DNA from: Cyanobium sp. PCC 7001
Lineage (GTDB): Bacteria > Cyanobacteriota > Cyanobacteriia > PCC-6307 > Cyanobiaceae
NCBI RefSeq assembly: GCF_000155635.1
Contig: NZ_DS990556.1
Span: 310,001 to 374,000 of the forward strand
Direction of reading: 5' to 3'
DNA: 64,000 nucleotides
Shown in pieces: positions 1 through 6,979 of this stretch. Numbering within the stretch: position 1 is the first letter of the stretch; every line of letters begins with the position of its first letter. A model generated the notes under the pieces. That model was not told the DNA's origin. It saw only the letters and a program-made list of their open reading frames with translations, and made no database searches. The translations under genes and the position numbers were made by a program.

Positions 1-645
1 TACGCCAGCCAGCGGATCCAGGCCCTGACAGGCTGGACCCCCGCGGAGGTGTGCGAACGGCCGGAGCTGCTCGAGGAGGCGATCGCCCCGGCCGACCGCG
101 CCAGGGTCCGGGCCGCCCGCGACCCCCTGCAGAGCCACTGGTCGATCACCTATCCCTTCACCACCCGTGACGGCCGCCAGCTCTGGATGAAGGAGTCGGC
201 CCGGGTGGTCCGCAATGGCGAGGAGCGCTTCGTGGTCGGCACCCTGGCCGACGTCACCGACGTGCACGGCCTGCAGGAACGGGCCGATGAACTCGCGGCG
301 ATCTTTGAATCCGTGTTCCAGAACGCCAGCTTCGGCGTGGCCGTGCTCGACGGGCAACAGCGCGTCGTGATGGCCAATGGGGTGTTCTGCGCTGCCGTGG
401 GCTTCGACCCGGGCTCGATCACGGGGGTGAGCGCGGCGATGCTCTGCCCGCAGGAGGAGCTGGAGGCCCTGATCCGGGAGGCCCGGGAGCGGGGCGATGG
501 CGATGGGGGGCCGCCCTCCGCTCGACCCGTGCTTTCCCTCAGAAACCGTGAGGGAGCGCTCCAGCCTGTGGCGGTGGAGCTGCGCCTGCCCCGGCAATCC
601 CTCGCCAGGGAGTGGATCACGCTGCTGGTGCATCCCCCTGCCTGA
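1..645 (+). CDS. PAS-domain sensor protein, C-terminal part (5' end outside window)
   Basis: The reading frame is open from the first base of the window, so the gene begins upstream. The visible 214 residues hold the end of one PAS fold and its PAC segment (RDGRQLW, then FVVGTLADVTD), then a short linker and a second PAS domain (ESVFQNASFGVAVLD). The protein stops soon after the second PAS with no histidine kinase, GGDEF or EAL module behind it. PAS domains bind ligands or cofactors or mediate protein contacts. Any output domain would have to lie in the unseen N-terminal part. It is followed on the same strand by a sigma factor, so a role in transcriptional signalling is possible but inferred. 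Confidence 0.8.
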   Translation, partial: YASQRIQALTGWTPAEVCERPELLEEAIAPADRARVRAARDPLQSHWSITYPFTTRDGRQLWMKESARVVRNGEERFVVGTLADVTDVHGLQERADELAAIFESVFQNASFGVAVLDGQQRVVMANGVFCAAVGFDPGSITGVSAAMLCPQEELEALIREARERGDGDGGPPSARPVLSLRNREGALQPVAVELRLPRQSLAREWITLLVHPPA

Positions 646-797
646 CGCGGAGACATCCGGCAGCCGGTCGGCAGGGCTGTGCTTTATCGCAAAGGTGCTG
701 CATTGGCGCACAGGTGCAGCGTTCGGGATGGCCCCAGTGGGGGGCCGGAATTATCCCCTTACGGTGAAGCCACGAGAGAGGAAAGCAGGGATCGGCC

Positions 798-1805
798 ATG
801 GTCTACAACCCGGTACAGGATCGATTCCACGCAGCAGCGCCGCAGAGCGAGCAGGAACCGGCACGGCAGGGGGACCAGGACCAGGAGATCGATCCTCCGG
901 ATCCTGTTCCGAAGGCATCGCGCGATGCCCGCCTGGCCCCCGCCCATCCCCGCTTCCGCGGCGGCGATGGCCTCAGTGACTATCTGCGCCTGATCGCGCG
1001 CGTTCCCCTGCTCACGCCCGCCGAGGAGCTGCACCTCGCCGGCACCGTGCAGGAGTGGCTGCAGCATCCGGATCCGCCGCTGTCACTGCGGCGTCGGGGA
1101 ACCAGGGCCCGCAATCGCATGGTCACCGCCAATCTGCGCCTGGTAGTGATGGTGTGCCGGCGCTATCGCGGCCGGATCGGCAATCTTCAGCTCGAGATGC
1201 TGGATCTCTACCAGGCCGGAAACATCGGCCTGATGCGTGCGGTTGAACTGTTCGATCCTTCGCGGGGTTACCGCTTGTCCACCTACGCCTTTTCCTGGAT
1301 TCACCAGGCCGTTCAGCGCTGCATGACGGCCACCGGCAACGGCATTCGCATTCCCACCGCACTGCGCAACATCGCCTACCGCGCCCAGCTGCTGGAAGCC
1401 TGCGCGGAGCAGCCCCTCTCCATCGGCGCCATAGCCGCGCTCCTCGGGGAGAAGGAGCAGCGCCTGCAGACCGCCCTCACCGTGGTGCGCCAATGCAGCA
1501 CCACATCGCTGGACAAGCCCTCAGCAAGCATGGGGGAGGACACAACCCTGATCGAGGTGATCCCGGATCGGCGCGGCAACGTGCCGCACGATGACTACCG
1601 CTGGCTGCATGAGCATCTGGACGCTCTCGATCTGCGCGACCGGCAGGTGCTCCAGCTTCGCTACGGCGACGATGAGTCCCGCTCCTGCTCCAAGACAGCG
1701 CGCGTACTGGGGGTGAGCAAGAGCTGTGTCCAGAGTGTCGAGCGCCGCACCCTGAAGAACCTGCGCCGCCGGTTGGGTCCGGTTCTCGATCCCAGGGGGG
1801 GCTGA
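798..1805 (+). CDS. RNA polymerase sigma-70 family factor (group 2/3, cyanobacterial type)
   Basis: The 335-residue protein carries the sigma-70 blocks in order: a region 1.2-like segment (DYLRLIARVPLLTPAEE), region 2 (NLRLVVMVCRRYRGR, DLYQAGNIGLMRAVELFD, STYAFSWIHQAVQR), region 3, and a region 4 helix-turn-helix near the C-terminus (ARVLGVSKSCVQSVERR). Region 1.1 is absent and the protein is short, which fits a non-essential alternative sigma factor rather than primary RpoD. The first about 50 residues are charged and unlike the family. Its stop lies 3 bases before the start of the KaiB-like/PAS gene, so the two are probably co-translated. The ATG at 798 is the first in-frame start before region 1.2. 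Confidence 0.9.
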   Translation: MVYNPVQDRFHAAAPQSEQEPARQGDQDQEIDPPDPVPKASRDARLAPAHPRFRGGDGLSDYLRLIARVPLLTPAEELHLAGTVQEWLQHPDPPLSLRRRGTRARNRMVTANLRLVVMVCRRYRGRIGNLQLEMLDLYQAGNIGLMRAVELFDPSRGYRLSTYAFSWIHQAVQRCMTATGNGIRIPTALRNIAYRAQLLEACAEQPLSIGAIAALLGEKEQRLQTALTVVRQCSTTSLDKPSASMGEDTTLIEVIPDRRGNVPHDDYRWLHEHLDALDLRDRQVLQLRYGDDESRSCSKTARVLGVSKSCVQSVERRTLKNLRRRLGPVLDPRGG

Positions 1806-1808
1806 GGC

Positions 1809-3050
1809 GTGCCCAGCACCGACTGCGCCCCCGTGCCGGCGACGACGATCCCGGCCCACGACGTCCCCTGGATCTGGACGCTGTTCATCTGCGGCGGCGC
1901 ACCGGCCTCGGCCGCAGCGCTGTGCCGGTTGCGTCACCTCTGCGATCAGGAGGGAAGCACCCGGGTGGAGCTCCGGGTGGTGGATGTGTCCAGCGACCCC
2001 GAGCCGGCCCTCCGGGCCGGCGTGCGCGCCATCCCCAGCCTGGTGGCCGATCCGCTGCCGTCGGCGGCGCCACCGTGTTCGGCGCTCCGCAGCGGCCCGC
2101 CAGGGTGGTTCCGCCGGCGCCTGCGCCAACTCCAGGCGGAGAACGCTGCCTTGCGGGCTCTGGTGGAGGCGATCACCAGTGGAGAGGCGGATGCCCTGGT
2201 GGTGAACGGCGGTGTGTACCTGCGTGAAAGCGGCGACGCCTGCTACCGCCACCTGGTGGAGCAGATGGGTGAGGCGGTCGCCACCCTCTCCTCCACCGGA
2301 GTGGTGCTGTACGCCAACCCGCGTCTTGCCGAGCTGCTTGATCATCCCCGGCAGAGCCTGCTTGGCCGCACTCTGGACGCCTTCCTGCCCCCTGACCAGC
2401 TGAAGATCTTTCAGCGGTTGCGGGCCGCGGGCCCTGGCCGAACCGAGCGGGCTGCCCTGGATCTGGTGGGGAGCGACGGCCGCGGCCTTGCGGTTCTGGC
2501 GACCCTCAGTGGTCTGCGCAGCGCAGGCGCTGCGACCCAGAGCCTGGTGCTCACGACCCTCGCCGCCAGGCCGGCCGCGCCAGTGGCCGCAGAAGGCGAT
2601 GTGCTCACGCTCCTGGCCCGCCGCCATCGCCACACGCACCGCACCCAGCCGCTCAGCCTGCTCCTGTGTGCCCTCTCCGAGGCCCAGCTGCTCCGTTATC
2701 CGCCCGGAACCGCGACCGGTGATCTCCTCTGGCGGGCCTTCACGGAGCGCCTGGCGCAGGCCCTCGGACCTGACGGCCTCGTGGGCAACTTCGCCACAGG
2801 CCAACTGCTCGGCGTGACAGCGGGCGTGGCCCACATCGGCGAGGCCACGGCCCTGGTGGAGCGGGTGCACGCGACGCTCACCCTGCCGTTGGATCTGGGG
2901 GGCGATCCGGTTGTGATCGATCCCTGTGTGGGCATGGCCCTGGAGACACCGGGCAGCCGGCTGGAGGAGCTGCTGCTGCGGGCGGAGCAGGCCCTGGAGC
3001 AGGCCCGGCCCCGCAACACACCACGCAACCTGGCGATTGCGATCCTGTGA
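1809..3050 (+). CDS. KaiB-like domain / PAS / degenerate GGDEF signalling protein
   Basis: Three parts are visible in 413 residues. Residues about 20-80 resemble the thioredoxin-like KaiB fold found in KaiB and at the N-terminus of SasA: a first strand (WTLFICGG), a helix, a strand (ELRVVDVSSDPE) and an IPSLV segment where KaiB has TPTL. A short coiled linker (RLRQLQAENAALRALV) follows, then a PAS domain (MGEAVATLSSTGVVLYANP). The C-terminal about 150 residues follow the GGDEF layout but have GNFATGQLLGV where the GG(D/E)EF loop should be, so cyclase activity is unlikely. GTG start, 3 bases behind the sigma factor stop. KaiC binding or redox/light sensing is an inference from the domains. Confidence 0.75.
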   Translation: MPSTDCAPVPATTIPAHDVPWIWTLFICGGAPASAAALCRLRHLCDQEGSTRVELRVVDVSSDPEPALRAGVRAIPSLVADPLPSAAPPCSALRSGPPGWFRRRLRQLQAENAALRALVEAITSGEADALVVNGGVYLRESGDACYRHLVEQMGEAVATLSSTGVVLYANPRLAELLDHPRQSLLGRTLDAFLPPDQLKIFQRLRAAGPGRTERAALDLVGSDGRGLAVLATLSGLRSAGAATQSLVLTTLAARPAAPVAAEGDVLTLLARRHRHTHRTQPLSLLLCALSEAQLLRYPPGTATGDLLWRAFTERLAQALGPDGLVGNFATGQLLGVTAGVAHIGEATALVERVHATLTLPLDLGGDPVVIDPCVGMALETPGSRLEELLLRAEQALEQARPRNTPRNLAIAIL

Positions 3051-3330
3051 GCGAATCGATGTTGACGGGAAACCCATCTCTGGAGGTGATGACGTGCCTG
3101 GGGTGGGCAGAGATGTGGGCAGCCTCTCCCTGATCCATCCTCGTCATCACGGGGATGACATGAAACAGCCAGCTGCCCTACGACCTGTGAAGGTCTGAGT
3201 TCGATTCTGCGATCACGCAGCTAGACAGTGGATACGCGGCGTCGTCGCCGAGGTACTGGCCCCACCGAATCACCAACCGTTCGACTCCCTTGGTGACGAC
3301 GCATCAATCAAGAAAGACAAGGAGATCGCC
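3051..3330. other. Intergenic stretch, no gene recognised
   Basis: About 280 bases between the KaiB-like gene and the baeRF gene. No RNA gene or conserved reading frame was recognised. The last bases hold a strong ribosome binding site, AAGGAGATC, just before the GTG at 3331. The promoter of the downstream stress genes probably lies here, but no convincing -35/-10 pair was found. Confidence 0.5.
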
Positions 3331-4485
3331 GTGAACAGCTTCAACAAGGACATCACAGCAGGGCTCCTGAGCGACTGCCCTCCTCCTTGCCTCTCGCTCT
3401 ATCAACCCACCCATCGGCACGATCCGGACAACCAGCAGGACCCCATACGTTTCAGGAATCTGGTCAAGGCGCTGGAAGAGTCGTTGCAGAGACGTTTGCC
3501 GCAGGGTGAGATCGAACCCCTGCTGCGGCCCTTTCTGGCGCTCGCCCATGACCTCGATTTCTGGAATCACACCCTCGATGGCCTGGCTGTGCTCGGAGCC
3601 CAGGATCTGTTTCGGGTCTACAAACTCCAGCATCCAGTAGCGGAACTAGCGGTTGTCGCCGACAGTTTTCACCTCAAGCCGCTACTGCAGATCCTTCAGT
3701 CCGCTGACCGCTATCAGGTGCTCGGCCTCAGCCGCACGGAGGTCAGGCTCTTCGAGGGCAGCCGGGACGCCCTGGACGAAATTGATCTGGCCGCGGAGAT
3801 CCCCCGAACCATGACCGAGGCCCTGGGGGCGGACGTGACGGAAGCGCACCACACCGTTGCCTCCTATGGCGGGGTGGGTGCCGGACACGCCCCCATGCAC
3901 CATGGCCATGGTGGAAGAAAGGCCGAGGCGGATCACGATACGGAGCGCTTCTTCAGGGCCGTCGACAGCGCCGTTCTGGAACACCACTCCCGGCCATCGG
4001 GCCTGCCGCTGATCCTGGCGGCCCTGCCGGAGCACCATGCCCTCTTCCACGCAATCAGCCACAACCCCTTCCTGATGCAGGACAGCATCGACATGTTTCC
4101 AGAGGAGAACTCCTCAACGGAGCAGCTGCGGCAACGGGCCTGGGCAGTTCGAGAGCCTCAGGTCCTGCATCACATGGCCGCCCTGATGGAGGAGTTTGGC
4201 AGTGCCTGCTCTTCAGGACAGGGTGACGACACGCTGGGTCCCGTGGCGAAGGCCGTAGTGGATGGGCGAGTGGCTACATTGCTGATTCAGGCCCAACGGA
4301 ACATCCCGGGCCGGCTGAACCCTCAGACGGGCGAGATCGAGTTGGGGCAGTTGGAAGATCCGAACGTCAATGATCTTCTTGACGACCTCGGCAAGACGGC
4401 TCTCCAGATGGGAACAGAAGTGGTGGTACTCCCTGCCGCCAGAATGCCTACCATGACAGGGATTGCTGCCATCTACCGCTACTGA
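3331..4485 (+). CDS. Bacterial archaeo-eukaryotic release factor (baeRF) family protein
   Basis: The 384-residue protein opens with the family-typical CLSLYQPTHR segment followed by QDPIRFRNLVKALEESL. It continues with the eRF1-like middle region (DRYQVLGLSRTEVRLFEG) and the His/Gly-rich loop (HAPMHHGHGG) before ERFFRAVD. These features match the baeRF families, relatives of eRF1/Pelota thought to act on ribosomes under stress; the biochemical role is unproven. The GTG start is supported by a near-consensus AAGGAGA site. It is the first gene of a + strand stress run. Lower confidence applies to the exact baeRF subfamily. Confidence 0.75.
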   Translation: MNSFNKDITAGLLSDCPPPCLSLYQPTHRHDPDNQQDPIRFRNLVKALEESLQRRLPQGEIEPLLRPFLALAHDLDFWNHTLDGLAVLGAQDLFRVYKLQHPVAELAVVADSFHLKPLLQILQSADRYQVLGLSRTEVRLFEGSRDALDEIDLAAEIPRTMTEALGADVTEAHHTVASYGGVGAGHAPMHHGHGGRKAEADHDTERFFRAVDSAVLEHHSRPSGLPLILAALPEHHALFHAISHNPFLMQDSIDMFPEENSSTEQLRQRAWAVREPQVLHHMAALMEEFGSACSSGQGDDTLGPVAKAVVDGRVATLLIQAQRNIPGRLNPQTGEIELGQLEDPNVNDLLDDLGKTALQMGTEVVVLPAARMPTMTGIAAIYRY

Positions 4486-4579
4486 GCGGACGTGGCAGTG
4501 CTGCGAACCGGCCTTGCCTAGGCCACTTGGTTTCTGACCGTAGGTTGCTGAGGATGACGAGTCTGTTGATGAGGCAGGC

Positions 4580-5572
4580 ATGACGTACAGGGACAGCCAG
4601 CAACTACGTCCAAAAGACGTGGAACTGGTCATCGGAGCTTGGGGTGTCAGGAACTACCACACCACGCTGGAGCAACGCGCCATCTCGGGTGCAACCATCA
4701 CCGGTGGATACATCTCCATGGTGGTGGCCGCCACAGTGATGGCAACGGCAGGGCTCCTGCTAAACAGTGCGGCCGTGGTCATCGGGTCGATGTGTGTCGC
4801 TCCGTTCATGGCACCCTCGCGGGCGGTATGCATCGGTGCGCTGTTTCGAAATGGTCGGGTCTTCCTCGGTGGCATCATCAAGCAGTTCTTCGGGCTGCTC
4901 TTGATCGGCGCCTGTGTTTCCGCTGCCATTACATTCTTGTTGCGGAGTTGTCTTTCAGGTATTGACATCACTCCTGAGATTCTGCTGAGGGCGATGCCAT
5001 CGGCAAGGGACGTGGTTCTGAGCACGCTGATTGCAGTGTCGGCCGGTGCGGCGGCCTCCCTGGCGTTGATTTCCCAGCCGAACATCGTGGAGCATCCCTG
5101 GGGGCAAGCCATCGATGCGGTGATCGGCGTGCAGGTGGCGATCTCGCTCATTCCACCCGCAGCCGTGATTGGCATCGGATGGGCCCTCGGACAGCCAGAG
5201 CACAGCTGGAACGCATTCTCTCTGCTGCTGCTGAATGTCGCAGCTCTGGATCTGGTCGGCAGCGTCTCCATCCTTGCCATCAGCGGTGTACGACGCCGGC
5301 ACCTGGAGCTCGAGAAGAGCATTCGCGGCATCGTGGCGGGATTGCTCAAAGCCGTAACCAATTTCATTGCCCTTGGCAGCTGCGTGGATGTCACCCTTCT
5401 GGGTGAATACGAAGCTGTTGTGGATGTCCGACTGCGGTGCCGCCTCGGCGGTGAGATCCCAGATATTCTCGCCGATCAGATTGGTACAGAGATCATGGCG
5501 AGTACGTCTTGCCACGTTGATGTCGCCGTGGAGATCATCTCCATGCTCTCCTATTCGTCCATCAGTGACTGA
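4580..5572 (+). CDS. DUF389 family multi-pass membrane protein
   Basis: The 330-residue protein matches the DUF389 (TIGR00341-like) pattern: a short soluble N-terminus, then hydrophobic helices including TGGYISMVVAATVMATAGLL, SAAVVIGSMCVAPFMAP and further segments to about residue 240, and a soluble C-terminal domain of about 80 residues ending in ISMLSYSSISD. The family is widespread in bacteria and has no established function; it is often found with stress genes, as here. ATG start at 4580, 94 bases after the baeRF stop. Confidence 0.8.
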   Translation: MTYRDSQQLRPKDVELVIGAWGVRNYHTTLEQRAISGATITGGYISMVVAATVMATAGLLLNSAAVVIGSMCVAPFMAPSRAVCIGALFRNGRVFLGGIIKQFFGLLLIGACVSAAITFLLRSCLSGIDITPEILLRAMPSARDVVLSTLIAVSAGAAASLALISQPNIVEHPWGQAIDAVIGVQVAISLIPPAAVIGIGWALGQPEHSWNAFSLLLLNVAALDLVGSVSILAISGVRRRHLELEKSIRGIVAGLLKAVTNFIALGSCVDVTLLGEYEAVVDVRLRCRLGGEIPDILADQIGTEIMASTSCHVDVAVEIISMLSYSSISD

Positions 5573-5866
5573 AAGAGAATCGTCCCGCAACGCGGGTGCC
5601 GCTCGCGCAGCACGTCGTTGCTCCTGCGGTAGGCCGGTCCAGTGAAAGGGGATGGGCCAAGGAGTGGACTTCGCTGAACTGGTCTCGACCGAGAGGTGAG
5701 GCTTTCCATGGAGAAGGGCTTCAACACTCGTCATACTGCTGAACTCCCAGGCTGCAACACGTGGCAATGGATCACTCGACTGAATCATCCGTCCTTATCC
5801 CATTGGTTGAATTCGGCCCGGACCGACCTGGCTAAGCTTAAAGGGAAGGAACGGGACACGCCATCG
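5573..5866. other. Leader region of the CsbD gene
   Basis: About 290 bases with no separate gene recognised. An in-frame extension of the CsbD reading frame reaches back to ATG codons at 5696 and 5708, but the encoded residues resemble nothing and would bury the signal-like segment. The hairpin at 5584-5596 is the only clear structure. Confidence 0.45.
5584..5596 (+). terminator. Small hairpin after the DUF389 gene
   Basis: Perfect 5-base stem CCCGC/GCGGG with a 3-base loop, 12 bases after the DUF389 stop. No T-run follows, so it may be a weak terminator, an RNA-stabilising hairpin or chance in GC-rich DNA. Confidence 0.3.
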
Positions 5867-5902
5867 ATGAATCTACGGATGAATCTACGGATGAATCTAC
5901 GT
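5867..5902 (+). repeat. Tandem 12-base repeat, three copies, over the CsbD start codon
   Basis: ATGAATCTACGG occurs twice exactly and a third time with one change (final G to T). The period is four codons, so each copy adds Met-Asn-Leu-Arg and another possible start codon. Confidence 0.95.
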
Positions 5903-6241
5903 TGGAAGGATCTTGTTGCCTCGCTGATGGCTTCTGCGGTGTTGATGATCACGATCATTCTCCCCCTGAGCGGTGTTGCGATGGCTGCAACTGGACAGCC
6001 TCAACCCATTGCATTCTTAACGATGTCAAACAAATTCGACGCTGCAGCCAAAGACGCAGAGGGCAAGCTGGAGTCGGCCTATGGTGAACTCACGGGTGAT
6101 CCTGGCCACCAGATCAAGGGCAAGGCCAAGCAGGTTCAGGCTTCGGCCATGAATGTGGCTGGCAATCTCAAGGATGGCGCTGCATCTGCGGCCAGGGGAG
6201 TGCGCGATACTGCGGGAAAGGTGGCCGATGATCTGAGCTGA
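5867..6241 (+). CDS. CsbD family stress protein with N-terminal membrane/export segment
   Basis: From the ATG at 5867 the protein has 124 residues. The C-terminal half is a CsbD domain (KFDAAAKDAEGKLESAYGE, GDPGHQIKGKAKQVQ), a small helical family induced by general stress. Unlike the classical 60-70 residue cytosolic CsbD, a hydrophobic segment (ASLMASAVLMITIILPLSG, followed by VAMAA) precedes it, suggesting export or membrane anchoring; cyanobacterial CsbD proteins often have this layout. The first residues are three copies of MNLR/MNLRW encoded by a 12-base tandem repeat, so three in-frame ATGs (5867, 5879, 5891) compete. An AAGGGAAGGAA stretch lies about 15 bases upstream of the first. 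A hairpin follows the stop. Confidence 0.75.
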   Translation: MNLRMNLRMNLRWKDLVASLMASAVLMITIILPLSGVAMAATGQPQPIAFLTMSNKFDAAAKDAEGKLESAYGELTGDPGHQIKGKAKQVQASAMNVAGNLKDGAASAARGVRDTAGKVADDLS

Positions 6242-6247
6242 GTCTTC

Positions 6248-6277
6248 GGGATGCCGCACCAGAAGCGACGGCATCCC
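6248..6277 (+). terminator. Hairpin after the CsbD gene
   Basis: Perfect 9-base stem GGGATGCCG/CGGCATCCC with a 12-base loop, starting 6 bases after the CsbD stop. There is no T-run, so it may act as a terminator or mRNA end-stabiliser. Confidence 0.5.
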
Positions 6278-6353
6278 CTGACAGATCAGAAAAGACAGTT
6301 CCAGGCCTGAGTATAGCTTCTATCCCCATAATCCATCCTCACTGGAGAGAGCG

Positions 6354-6500
6354 ATGCTGGAGTTGATTGTCGTTGTTCTGGTTGTTCTCTGGCTCCTAGG
6401 GTTTCTCACAAACTTTACCCTCGGAGGCTTGATTCATGTCCTGCTGGTCATTGCCGTAATCGCCATTCTGCTGCGTCTGATTCGAGGGCGTGGCCTCTGA
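6354..6500 (+). CDS. DUF5670 / lmo0937-type mini membrane protein
   Basis: This 48-residue protein reads MLELIVVVLVVLWLLGF, a short turn (LTNFTLGGLIH), then VLLVIAVIAILLRLIRGRG. The two hydrophobic helices joined by a TLGG turn and ending in basic residues are the hallmark of the lmo0937 family (DUF5670), small stress-associated inner membrane proteins of unknown function. A GGAGAGA site 4 bases before the ATG supports translation. It sits between the CsbD and DUF302 genes, both stress-linked. Its 3' end overlaps a possible GTG start of the next reading frame. Confidence 0.8.
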   Translation: MLELIVVVLVVLWLLGFLTNFTLGGLIHVLLVIAVIAILLRLIRGRGL

Positions 6501-6522
6501 ACCCCTGAAGTGGCCCGATCCC

Positions 6523-6927
6523 ATGGATCAATTCTTCATTCTGGAGACAGCGAAATCATTCGACGAGGCCAGTGCCGACATGCATGCTGCCGTGGCAGCC
6601 CATGGCTTTGGTGTGTTGTCCTTGCTTGACCTCGGAGAAAGTCTGCGCAGCAAGGGCATCACCTTTGTTGAGGAGTGCCGGGTGATGGAGGTGTGCAACC
6701 CGCAACAGGCAGCCAGGGTGCTGAGAAGCGACATGAAGCTGACCATGGCCCTGCCTTGCCGGATCGCCGTGTACACCCAAGCTGGCCAGACCAGCATCGG
6801 CATGATCCGCCCCGCAGCCATGCTGAGCAGCCTGTCCTCCGATCCCGAACTGATGGAGGTGGCGCGAGAGGTGGAAGCCTCTGCTATTGGCATCATCCAG
6901 GAGGCCGCTTCGCGGCGCGGGCGCTGA
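6523..6927 (+). CDS. DUF302 family protein
   Basis: From the ATG at 6523 the protein has 134 residues and shows the DUF302 pattern: an N-terminal strand and helix (AKSFDEASADMHAAVAAHGF), then GVLSLLDLGESLRSKG, the central CNPQQAARVL segment and LPCRIAVYTQAGQTSIG. The DUF302 fold is known from structures but its biochemical role is not; members are often near stress, sulfur or metal genes. An upstream GTG at 6490 would overlap the mini membrane gene and adds unconserved residues, so 6523 is preferred. Confidence 0.8.
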   Translation: MDQFFILETAKSFDEASADMHAAVAAHGFGVLSLLDLGESLRSKGITFVEECRVMEVCNPQQAARVLRSDMKLTMALPCRIAVYTQAGQTSIGMIRPAAMLSSLSSDPELMEVAREVEASAIGIIQEAASRRGR

Positions 6928-6979
6928 GGTTCACGGCCTGCTAAGACAAGACCTCTCAGGACAATCAGGCATCAGGACA

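Noticed and set aside
1521-3077. Long - strand reading frame (518 codons) opposite the sigma and KaiB-like genes
   Set aside because: It is the mirror of real + strand genes in GC-rich DNA; its translation is low-complexity and unlike any family.
4510-4524. GGCCT/AGGCC mini-hairpin after the baeRF gene
   Set aside because: The 5-base stem without a T-run is expected by chance in such GC-rich DNA.
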